From Cryomorphaceae bacterium (GTDB lineage: Bacteria; Bacteroidota; Bacteroidia; Flavobacteriales; Crocinitomicaceae): 8,898 bases of DNA. A program made the position numbers and the translations under genes. Position 1 is the stretch's first letter. The number at the start of each line of letters is the position of its first letter. The stretch is from assembly GCA_021298235.1 (NCBI GenBank), contig JAJTDX010000084.1, positions 1-8,898 of the forward strand. Reading direction: 5' to 3'. The notes below the pieces were generated by a model that saw only the letters and a program-made list of their open reading frames with translations, did not search any database and was not told where the DNA came from. Below are positions 1 through 8,200 of the stretch, piece by piece.

Positions 1-2
1 CG

Positions 3-2318
3 ACTTCAAATACGTATTCAATTTCATCAGTATCCGGAGCGACGAGCTATACCTGGAGTGTACCATCTGGAGCAACGATCGTATCGGGCCAGGGGACTAC
101 ATCAATTACAGTTGATTATGGAGCAACCTCAGGAGATGTGAGTGTTACAGCTACAAATAGTTGTGGAACGAGTTCAGCTTCGACCTTGGCAATTACCTTG
201 AACGAAGCACCAGCAACCCCTGGGGCGATCACGGGGATATCATCTCAATGTCCTGGAGCAACTGCACAGGGATACAGTATTAGCTCTGTATCAGGAGCGA
301 CGAGCTATACATGGAGTGTTCCTGCCGGATGGACAATTACATCTGGTCAAAATACAACAGGGATACAGGTAACCGTGGGATCATTTGGAGATAATGGAGA
401 TATAAGTGTTGCGGCATCCAATGGATGTGGGACGAGTGCATCCGCGATTATTGCAGTAACGGTAAATAGCAGTGCGCCTAGTGCTCCATTATCTATTACT
501 ACACCTTCAATTCAATGTTCAGGCAGTTCAGGTAATATTTACAGTATTTCCGCTGTTTCAGGTGCAACGAGCTACAATTGGACAATTACTGGTGTGGGAT
601 GGTCAATTCAAAACGGTCAGGGAACTACCGCCATAACGGTACAAATAGGTTCCGGAACAGGTACGATAGCTGTTTCATCATTAAATGCCTGTGGTTCGAG
701 TGTAGCTACGTCAACGGGTGTAATTGTTCCAGGTGTTGCACCATCAGCTCCTGTTGGAATCATTACTCCTGCAATCCAATGTTCGGGTAGCACTGGTAAT
801 ACATATAGTATTGCCGCAGTACCTGAAGCATCTAATTATACTTGGGCTGTCTCGGGAACTGGGTGGTCAATTCAAAGTGGTCAGGGATCAACTTCGATAC
901 AAGTAAATATTGGATCAGGTCCTGGTTCAGTATCTGTTTCAGCTACAAATAATTGTGGTACAAGCCCGTTAATTTCAACTGGTTCCATTACTCCTTCAAC
1001 GGCGCCATTGGCAGCTACAACAATCATACAACCAACTTCTATCTGTTCAGGAAGTACGGGTAATATTTTTAGTGTAGGAGCTGTTGTTGGTGCAACCAGT
1101 TATACCTGGTCAGTTACAGGCACAGGATGGTCGATCTCAAGTGGTCAGGGAACAAGCAGTGTGACAATCACCATTGGATCAGGAACGGGGACTGTTTCAG
1201 TCACTCCGTCCAATGCTTGTGGGACAGGGCCCTCAACCTCTACGGGAACTTTAACACCAAACACTATTCCTGCCTCACCATCATCTATTCTATTGCCAGC
1301 AAATCTTTGTGCAATTAGCACAAGTAATATTTTTAGTGTTGCACCAGTTTCTGGAGCTACTAATTACACTTGGTCAACCAGTGGAGCAGGATGGGCTGTA
1401 ACCGGAGGCCAAGGAACAACCTCTGCATTGGTTTCTATTGGTAGTTCGAACGGAAATGTGATCGTCGTTGCTTCTAACAGCTGCGGAGTGAGCGCGCCAA
1501 CAATCTCGTCAAGCCTCGTTCCCAATGTAGCACCTGTAAGCCCATCCTTAATAAATACCCCAGCAAATCAATGTGCAGGAACTACTGGTAATGTCTATTC
1601 TATTTCTCCAGTTTCAGGTGCAACAACCTATGTATGGTCAGTGACCGGAACGGGTTGGTCTATTACGAGTGGACAGGGAACTACCTCTGTTCAAATTACA
1701 ATTGGAAATAGCCCTGGAAGCGTTTCTGTATCTGCAGTGAATGCCTGTGGATCTAGTGCTTCCATATCTTCTGGAACAATTGATCCATCTGTCGCTGCTA
1801 CTCCTTCGTCCATAGCTGGATCAAGTAGTGTCTGTGAATCAGTTTCAGGTTTAACATATTCGATAACAGCCCAACCAAATACACAATCTTATATTTGGAG
1901 TGTTCCTACTGGTTGGACGATTACAAGTGGACAAGGTACGACCAGTATAACTGTAACTTCAGGTTTGTTATCCCAGAATGGTCCAATAACAGTTTCTTCA
2001 GTAAATAGTTGTAGTACCAGTGCTCCGTCTACCCTCACCGTGAGTGTTTCGAGTGGTGTACCCACTACTCCTGTCATTAGTGGTCTGGCAACAATTTGCT
2101 CAAGTTCAAATGGGGAAAGCTATTCCGTTACGAATCCTGAACCAGGAACAAGCTATACATGGTTTATACCATCTAGTGCAATGATACTACTTGGAGGATC
2201 CCCTCAAAATTCCGCGACAATCGATTTCGGGAATTCAAGCGGGACGATAAGCGTAATGGCCAGCAATTCATGTGGAAATTCTGCTTTGGGGCAATTAAAT
2301 GTTACGGTCAATTATCCA
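3..2318 (+). repeat. Tandem array of nine PKD-like coding repeats, period about 264 nt
   Basis: The G-A-T-S-Y-T-W core, or its equivalent, starts at bases 36, 294, 561, 825, 1089, 1353, 1617, 1878 and 2142. The spacings are 258, 267, 264, 264, 264, 264, 261 and 264 bases, so the central units have an exact 88-codon period. Two subtypes are visible. Units 2 and 8 (and, more loosely, 1) read SVPxGWTITSGQ, while units 3-7 read GTGWSI or close variants with a G-S-G-x-G-x-x-S-V strand. Unit 9 is the most divergent. DNA identity is patchy: bases 30-61 and 288-319 match over 32 nt with two mismatches, whereas most other units have diverged at silent sites. The units resemble the PKD-like domains common in Bacteroidota surface proteins; that family assignment is from memory. 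The array may begin further upstream, outside the window. Confidence 0.92.
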
Positions 2319-3542
2319 TTTGCAAATGTGTTAAGCTATGCAGGGGATATTTGTTCAGGAGAAACAGCTTATTATACCTTGAGTGGGAATATTGGCGATG
2401 TCTTGACGTACAGCATAAATGGTTCAAACCAAACTGATTTAACGATTACCTCTAGTCCATATGCGATTACCGTTAACAACGCACAGGTGAATCAAACACT
2501 TAATCTAATTTCTGTCGCGACACCCGGTACGGGATGTTTTACAACCTATAATAATAACTATACTGTAATTGTTCATCCACATACAGTTGCTGACGTATCC
2601 ATTTCAAGCAGTCAAACGACCATCTGTCAAGGTTCCAGTGTTCAGTTTAACGCAATTTCCTCAAACGGGAATTCAATACCAACTTATCAGTGGCAGATAA
2701 ACGGTTTGAATGTGGGTACAAATAGCCCTGTATTCACCTCTTCAACTTTAAATAATGGTGATGTAATCTCTGTTATCTTATCATTGACAGGAGGGTTTTG
2801 TCTGGATGACAATTTAGATACTTCCAATGCTGTATTAATAACGGTAACCCCTTTGCCTTCAGCACCGGGAATATCAGTTTTAAATGAATGTAACAATTCA
2901 GTGCTTACTGCTAATGGTTATTCAGGATCGCTAACATGGAACACGAATGAAACGACACCTTCTATTTCTGTCCAGAGTGCAGGTTCTTACAGTGTTTATC
3001 AGACGGTTAACGGATGTAATAGCCCCTCTTTTTCTGTGAGCGCAGCTCCTTATGGTTCACCGTCTGTTCAGTTAGGAAATGATACTACTATTTGTCTTGG
3101 ATCGAGTATCGTATTAGACGCATCAAATCCCGGAAGTTCATATATTTGGTCGTCATCCGGTGTGACCGACCAATTTTATTCGTTTACGGGAGATGTAATA
3201 GGAGATCAATTGATTTCTGTCCAAATAACAGACCAAAATGGCTGTTCTGGTTCTGATGCTATTTTGGTGTCTGTTCAAAGTTGTGCAAGCATAGAAGATA
3301 ATAATTTGGAGGAAACTTTAAGTATATATCCCAATCCGTCCAATGGAATATTCTATTTGACATACAACGAGAGTCTTGTGATTGAAAAAATAGAGGTTTA
3401 TTCGGAAGAAGGAAAAGTCATACAAACTTTACCTATTGTAGTGAGTGATGAGATAGATTTGAGACTATCAGCTAGAGGCGTTTACTTTGTTAAAGTTGTC
3501 ACGAATAATTTTGAAGCTATCAGACGAGTTATAATTAATTAA
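3..3542 (+). CDS. Giant secreted PKD-like repeat protein with type A T9SS sorting domain (5'-partial)
   Basis: The reading frame is open to the left edge, so the true start and signal peptide lie outside the window; the GTG at 138 is an internal Val codon (GDVSV). At least 1179 residues are visible. Nine PKD-like repeats come first (residues 1 to about 772), each with a G-A-T-S-Y-T-W-like core, a G-Q-G-T-T-S turn and an N-x-C-G end. Four divergent Ig/PKD-like modules follow (about 773-1097), opening with GDICSG, TTICQG, LNECNN and TTICLG. The last 74 residues (1106-1179) are a T9SS type A sorting domain: SIYPNPSNG, a middle IEVYSEEGKVIQ strand, then ARGVYFVKV and a basic RRVIIN end. By family knowledge, such proteins cross the outer membrane through the T9SS and are anchored or released after the domain is cleaved. 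The role is probably adhesin or matrix-like (inference); no enzymatic domain is visible. It contains no Lys or Arg before residue 1129. It ends with TAA and converges on the GT9 gene. Confidence 0.9.
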   Translation, partial: TSNTYSISSVSGATSYTWSVPSGATIVSGQGTTSITVDYGATSGDVSVTATNSCGTSSASTLAITLNEAPATPGAITGISSQCPGATAQGYSISSVSGATSYTWSVPAGWTITSGQNTTGIQVTVGSFGDNGDISVAASNGCGTSASAIIAVTVNSSAPSAPLSITTPSIQCSGSSGNIYSISAVSGATSYNWTITGVGWSIQNGQGTTAITVQIGSGTGTIAVSSLNACGSSVATSTGVIVPGVAPSAPVGIITPAIQCSGSTGNTYSIAAVPEASNYTWAVSGTGWSIQSGQGSTSIQVNIGSGPGSVSVSATNNCGTSPLISTGSITPSTAPLAATTIIQPTSICSGSTGNIFSVGAVVGATSYTWSVTGTGWSISSGQGTSSVTITIGSGTGTVSVTPSNACGTGPSTSTGTLTPNTIPASPSSILLPANLCAISTSNIFSVAPVSGATNYTWSTSGAGWAVTGGQGTTSALVSIGSSNGNVIVVASNSCGVSAPTISSSLVPNVAPVSPSLINTPANQCAGTTGNVYSISPVSGATTYVWSVTGTGWSITSGQGTTSVQITIGNSPGSVSVSAVNACGSSASISSGTIDPSVAATPSSIAGSSSVCESVSGLTYSITAQPNTQSYIWSVPTGWTITSGQGTTSITVTSGLLSQNGPITVSSVNSCSTSAPSTLTVSVSSGVPTTPVISGLATICSSSNGESYSVTNPEPGTSYTWFIPSSAMILLGGSPQNSATIDFGNSSGTISVMASNSCGNSALGQLNVTVNYPFANVLSYAGDICSGETAYYTLSGNIGDVLTYSINGSNQTDLTITSSPYAITVNNAQVNQTLNLISVATPGTGCFTTYNNNYTVIVHPHTVADVSISSSQTTICQGSSVQFNAISSNGNSIPTYQWQINGLNVGTNSPVFTSSTLNNGDVISVILSLTGGFCLDDNLDTSNAVLITVTPLPSAPGISVLNECNNSVLTANGYSGSLTWNTNETTPSISVQSAGSYSVYQTVNGCNSPSFSVSAAPYGSPSVQLGNDTTICLGSSIVLDASNPGSSYIWSSSGVTDQFYSFTGDVIGDQLISVQITDQNGCSGSDAILVSVQSCASIEDNNLEETLSIYPNPSNGIFYLTYNESLVIEKIEVYSEEGKVIQTLPIVVSDEIDLRLSARGVYFVKVVTNNFEAIRRVIIN

Positions 3543-3569
3543 TTCGTTTGCTTGTTTTGGTTTTGAAGA

Positions 3570-4535
3570 TTATGAAATTACAATCCCATTGCCGCACTTG
3601 AAATGATCTTTTGGACATTGTTTTAATCCATGCAAACCACAAGGTTTACATGTGAGTTTTTCCTTCGTTTCTATCGTTTGAGAATCCTCGGACAAAGGAC
3701 CAAAACCAAACGTTGGTGTTGTTGAACAGAAGAATGCTGTCACGGGAGCGTTGACAGATGAAGCCAAATGGAGAGGTCCGCTGTCATTCACGTAAGTTCG
3801 TTTTGCATCTTTGATAAGTGCAGCAGATTCCATCAGTGACAATTTTCCTGCGAGATTTTCAATATCATCAACCGAGCTTTCTTTCAAAATCCTGTTACAA
3901 AGGGAGAAGTCATCCGGTCCGCCTATAAGATAGATCTTCGCTTCGCTTGATTTAAGTTTTATAAGCTCAATCCATTTTTCTTCAGGCAATTGCTTGGTAA
4001 ACCAGACTGAGGCAGGTGCAATGCAATAATAAGGTCTTGTTTTTAAGTGTGCTGTTTTTTCGAAATCTATGTTCTTCGGAAACAGCTCTGGACGAGAGGT
4101 TGATGCCGCACCAAAGTCTTTAATGAGTGTCAGGTTCCGTTCAACTTCATGTTCGCCATGCTCCATTGAGTGGGGATAGCGCTTACTGAAAAAGTGTGAA
4201 AAAGGATTCTTTGAAAATCCAATGGTTCTCTTGGCACCCGACAATATTGTTAAAATTCCGGAGCTACCGAATCGATGCAAATTAACAACCAGATCATAGT
4301 GTTCACCTCGGATTTCTTTTACAAGCCTCCTAAGCTCTTTCAACTTTCCTGAAGTTTTGTCAAATTCCAGTGTTTTCCGCACCGAGGGGTTGTTTTGAAG
4401 AAGAATGCCATTTCCCTTTTTTACGAGGAAATCAATTTTGGAATTGGGATACAGACGCTTTAGTTCTTTAGCAACTGGTGTTGCAAGAATGACATCACCG
4501 ATGTAGGCCGTCTGTATTATTAAAATGCTCTGCAC
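3570..4535 (-). CDS. Glycosyltransferase family 9 protein (ADP-heptose:LPS heptosyltransferase-like)
   Basis: A 321-residue protein of normal length for GT9, a GT-B-fold cytoplasmic or inner-membrane-associated family that moves heptose or a related sugar from a nucleotide donor to LPS core or other surface glycans. The N-terminus SILIIQTAYIGDVILATP carries the GD motif (G13-D14), where D14 matches the catalytic Asp of WaaC-type enzymes. The C-terminal half has APASVWFTK (173-181) with the conserved Lys181, the IGGPDD segment (204-209) and NDSGPLHLA (250-258), the donor-binding D-S/T-G-x-x-H motif. The tail has four cysteines (C296, C299, C307, C314) in KPCGLHG...CP..HFKC, a pattern I associate with Bacteroidota members. 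The start is GTG at 4533-4535; an in-frame TAA lies four codons upstream (4545-4547), and the family N-terminus aligns with this start. It lies 46 bases after the beta-barrel gene on the same strand. The exact donor and acceptor cannot be read from the sequence. Confidence 0.9.
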   Translation of the reverse strand: MQSILIIQTAYIGDVILATPVAKELKRLYPNSKIDFLVKKGNGILLQNNPSVRKTLEFDKTSGKLKELRRLVKEIRGEHYDLVVNLHRFGSSGILTILSGAKRTIGFSKNPFSHFFSKRYPHSMEHGEHEVERNLTLIKDFGAASTSRPELFPKNIDFEKTAHLKTRPYYCIAPASVWFTKQLPEEKWIELIKLKSSEAKIYLIGGPDDFSLCNRILKESSVDDIENLAGKLSLMESAALIKDAKRTYVNDSGPLHLASSVNAPVTAFFCSTTPTFGFGPLSEDSQTIETKEKLTCKPCGLHGLKQCPKDHFKCGNGIVIS

Positions 4536-4581
4536 TATCCAAAGTTAAACAAACGGACGGAGAGTGTACATTTTTGATCCA

Positions 4582-5217
4582 CTAACGGATTGAATTCTTT
4601 ACCTGATGTTTGATTCGTCGAATCTGAATTCCAAGCTCAAATCGTTTAAATTTATCACCATTCACTGATGTAAAATAGGGCGTAAATCCATGACGGTAAA
4701 AAAGGTCGTACTGAGTGGTTCGGCCCATACTCATTCTGCCTTTATTTTTATAGATATGACACAACGAGAGTCCGATCAACCCTGTAAATTCATGAGGAGT
4801 AAGATTAGCTCGATCAGCTGAATTAAGATGATAATGATATTCCGGCGCTGCAATCAAGCCGAGGGAAAAATAATGACACCCATAACTTGTGGATAATGCA
4901 TGGCCATCGACGAATTTCAGGATTCTTTTGTCAATTAATACAGAAGCATCCAACTGATGTCCTTTTTCTTCAGGTAAGGTAGAAACCCTAACGTTCTCCG
5001 GAAAAAAGCGTTGAGTATAAGTATATCCGCCTTTCAAGAATATTCCCGGGACAACCATATGAATAAGCCCAAAAGATCCACTTATATTTTGGTCGACATC
5101 TGTAGAGGCAATACTACCGGTGTTAACACCAAGGGTAAAACCTAAATTCTTACCTGTTCGGTGATACATTTGTCCCCATACAGGAAAAGTCAATAAAAGG
5201 AAAAGGAGCGTTCTCAT
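4582..5217 (-). CDS. Small exported protein, probable outer-membrane beta-barrel, unknown function
   Basis: I do not recognise a named family. The chosen ATG (5215-5217) gives about 211 residues starting MRTLLFLLLTFPVWGQ, a short clear Sec signal peptide probably cleaved at WG-Q, as is common in Bacteroidota. A longer frame reaches a TTG at 5254-5256, but that would bury the signal peptide behind 13 extra residues. The mature part has no hydrophobic helix. It has a series of short alternating, Gly/aromatic-rich stretches (LGFTLGVNTGS, FLKGGYTYTQRFF, YFSLGLIAAPEYHYHL, FTGLIGLSLCHIY, YDLFYRHGF, FKRFELGIQIRRI) that look like beta-strands of a small outer-membrane barrel; this is an inference from pattern. 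It sits 53 bases after the type B T9SS cargo gene and 46 bases before the GT9 gene. It lacks the QDPQYTQYM...NPAYAG opening of PorP/SprF proteins and is shorter than they are. It could instead be a periplasmic beta-rich protein. The stop is TAG. Confidence 0.72.
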   Translation of the reverse strand: MRTLLFLLLTFPVWGQMYHRTGKNLGFTLGVNTGSIASTDVDQNISGSFGLIHMVVPGIFLKGGYTYTQRFFPENVRVSTLPEEKGHQLDASVLIDKRILKFVDGHALSTSYGCHYFSLGLIAAPEYHYHLNSADRANLTPHEFTGLIGLSLCHIYKNKGRMSMGRTTQYDLFYRHGFTPYFTSVNGDKFKRFELGIQIRRIKHQVKNSIR

Positions 5218-5270
5218 AGTTTTGATTTGTGGTAAGAACGCGATTTCAGAATTCAAATAACAGGAATCTA

Positions 5271-8200
5271 TTATTTAAGCAGAGAAACATAACCTCGTTT
5301 GATGATTTCGTTGCCTTGACCATCTGAGAGCTTAACAAGATATAAATAAGTGCCGGTAGCAGCGAAGTTGTTGGTACCTTGAATCACTCCATCCCAACCA
5401 ATTTCTGGAACGTCTGTCTCAAATATGATCTGACCCCACCGATTGAAAATGCTGAATTGATAGTTTTCAGGTTCAAATAAGCTAATCACAGGTTTAAAGA
5501 TTGGATTGATGCCTTCAGGTGTGAATGCATTTGGTATGTAGATGATTGGTTCAAATAATTCGCAGGCTTGATTCGAAGTGCTTAATTTGGGGTCAGTGTA
5601 CATATTGTCTCCTTCAAGTGCTTCAACGTAGTAACAGATATTTCCATTGAATTGAATAGTGTTCAGATCATCCTCAAAAGTGAATTGTGTAGGAGGTAAA
5701 ATAGCGAGTGGCGGATTGCTGTATCCAGTTCCCGTATCGCGGTAAATTCTGTAGGCAATGACCGAACCATCCCAAATACTATACGAATTCCAGTCAAGGT
5801 AAGTCAGCAGGCTAACCTCATCCTTCTGTATTTTAAGGAGGATGCTGCGGGCAGAATTCGAGGCAATACCTAAGCTTCCGCAACTGTCTACAATTCTTGC
5901 CCTGTAAGTATATGTGTACTTTGATGTTTCTACGATTGAATCGGTGTAATTTATCGTATTTGACGTCACTGGAACACGAGCGATTTCCTCAAATTCCCCA
6001 TCCTCATTCATCCGTTCAAACGAGATTTCAGTCACACCTGACGAGGCATCGATCCAATGTTCTAAAGCAATGTTTTCACCCACAACCGAAACATTTTTCA
6101 AATAGTGAAATGCGGGCTGAGTAGGCGCAATTACTGTTAGACAAACGCTGTTTGAAAAGGAAGATTTCATTCCGTCTGATGAAATTGCTTTTATGAAAAA
6201 ACAGTACTGTTCGAGCTGCTCAACCGAAACACTTAACTCAAGACCGGTGGTCTGACCGATAAGTGCATAACTTCCTAAAGCAGTCTTTGCATAGATTTCA
6301 TAAGTGGCATCGTCGTTCCAGCCAAGGTAAGGGGTCCATTGTAACGTGACTTCTTTCTCACAGATATTTAAACTTTGCGTGAGGAACATGGTCGTATGCA
6401 CTTCTGCTTTTGCTGACGTTTGAAAGGTTGGAGGAACGGCTGAAGTGTAACATGAGTCAAATGCTGCGATCGTATAGGACAAGGGATCTTGTTTAACATC
6501 TGGAAGGTATGAATAGGAGGTAGTCATATTTCCCCAAATGGTATCAATTACAACGAGAAATCCACCGTTGTCATAGGTGTAGATGACATTTCCGTATGTG
6601 TCCTCAGCGGCATTCTGATTCCACGAAATTTCCAGCGCATTCGTCAGCGTATCAATACTCACGGATGAGATTACAGGAATGTAGGGAGTCAACATGTCTT
6701 CAAACGAATCTCCGTCAATGTTCGAAATAAAATCACAGGGTTGGTTTGGAAGAACGATTTGATAGTTCAAAATGGATGAACATATGGTGATGGTATCACG
6801 ATATAGTGTTGTACCGTAGGGGACGCTGTCTATTAAGCTCCATGTTCCGGAAGGGTATTCGCGGTAAACGTGGTAATATTCATTCATACCGGACAAAGGG
6901 GTGGATACGGGATCATTCCAATTTAATACAGCCGTGCCATCCGACGGATTGATGACATCAAGGAAAATATTTGAAAGTGTATCGCTGTATCGGAGTGTAT
7001 TCCCGTTGCATCCCGAAACTACCGCGAGATAATAGTGGTTTTGTTGTGTCACGCCGGGATCGGTCCAACTTGTTGTTCCAATCGAGGGCAGCGTTGCTAG
7101 TAAACCATTTTCAATTGAATACATCTGATAAGCAACAAATGTGTTGCCCGGATCAGTTACAGAGTTCCATTGAAGGGTTACATTGCCGTTTTGATCCGAT
7201 TGAATGCAGGAAATTTGTGGTGCCTGAATTACACCGGGATTGAGAACGTTAACAGTTACTGTCGCATACGAAACTTTGGGTACATCGCAATAGTCATCCT
7301 GTATTCTAAAAACAAAATTGTAAGGCACCGCATCGAGGGCATAGCCGTCCGCACCAAGGAGGTGGTCACATGATGTTTGCCAGTTAAATGTAGTTGAAAC
7401 CCCCTGGCTTCCGGATATAACAGGTGCAGGAGAGAGAGTCGCACAAGGAGCGATTGCACATCCAGATGTTGAGGTAAATCCGGTTCCAAACATGGGTCCC
7501 GAGGCATTGAGGATATTGAGTTGGGGACTGCCATCCTGAAGAAGTTCAATGTCTGTTGATTGTAAATTGAATGTTACGGCATCTCCTGCATTGATCGTGG
7601 TAGAAAAACTAGTTCCCCCGCTAAAAGGAGGTGTAATCACTGGTTTGCTATTTGCTCCGGCGCACGCCATTACAACCAATTGCATTTCTCTTTCAACTTC
7701 AGCGATGAGAGCACCGTATCGGAAGCTTCGAACAAGCACTTTAATGGCAAAATTGCCCGATAATGTCGACGTGAAGGTTAATTCCCCGGTGATGGGATCG
7801 ATCTGTGCCGGAATGCTTCCCGCGCTCATGGTTCCTGAAGGAGTAGGTGAAGAGGAGGAAAAACCAGTTTCGAAAGGCACCGGAATTGGATTGGATGGTG
7901 GATTGTAGCTGCCGCTCGGAAAGTTATTGTAAGGTATTCCAAAAGAAATAGCAAGAGAATCCAGATCCGGGTCCACAGGATTCATGTTGTACACATAGGG
8001 TTCACCTGAACAGCTCACAAAATAAGGTTCTTGAAGAAATTTAGGGGATGAATCACCTGGGGTGTTTCCGGGAATGGCATACATTTTTGCTGCTATGGTA
8101 ATTCCGTAAGAAGATGGATTCGCAATGTTTGTCAAGGCGCCACTTCTTGAAAAATTCTCGTACGTGAAGATCCATCCTTGTGAAGGAGGCGTTCCTGTCA

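Noticed and set aside
825..1640. Regular 264-nt spacing as a CRISPR or non-coding satellite
   Set aside because: The periodicity is at protein level within one uninterrupted reading frame, the DNA copies have diverged, and the unit is far too long for CRISPR.
138..3542. GTG at 138 as the start of the giant plus-strand gene
   Set aside because: The same frame is open to the window edge and the upstream residues complete a normal PKD-like repeat, so 138 is an internal Val codon.
3533..3544. 12-bp palindrome AATTAATTAATT at the end of the giant gene, and a possible bidirectional terminator in the 27-bp convergent gap
   Set aside because: It is a simple AT repeat that includes the stop codon, has no loop and no GC stem, and the T-rich gap shows no hairpin on either strand.
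4540..4547. TAACTTTG on the minus strand, matching the Bacteroidota -7 promoter pattern TAnnTTTG
   Set aside because: It sits about 4 bases from the GTG start, so transcription would begin at or inside the gene, and no TTTG lies at the expected -33 spacing.
4582..5217. PorP/SprF-family assignment for the small exported protein
   Set aside because: The position fits, but the characteristic opening motif (QDPQYTQYM...NPAYAG) is absent and the length is well short of the usual roughly 300 or more residues.
5218..5256. TTG start giving 13 extra residues on the small exported protein
   Set aside because: A TTG start would place a polar stretch before an otherwise ideal signal peptide; the ATG at 5215-5217 begins exactly at MRTLLFLLL.
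7549..7908. Plus-strand open frame of 119 codons and other antisense or out-of-frame frames within the two giant genes
   Set aside because: They lie wholly inside well-supported genes, have no recognisable domain and are explained by the codon patterns of the true genes.
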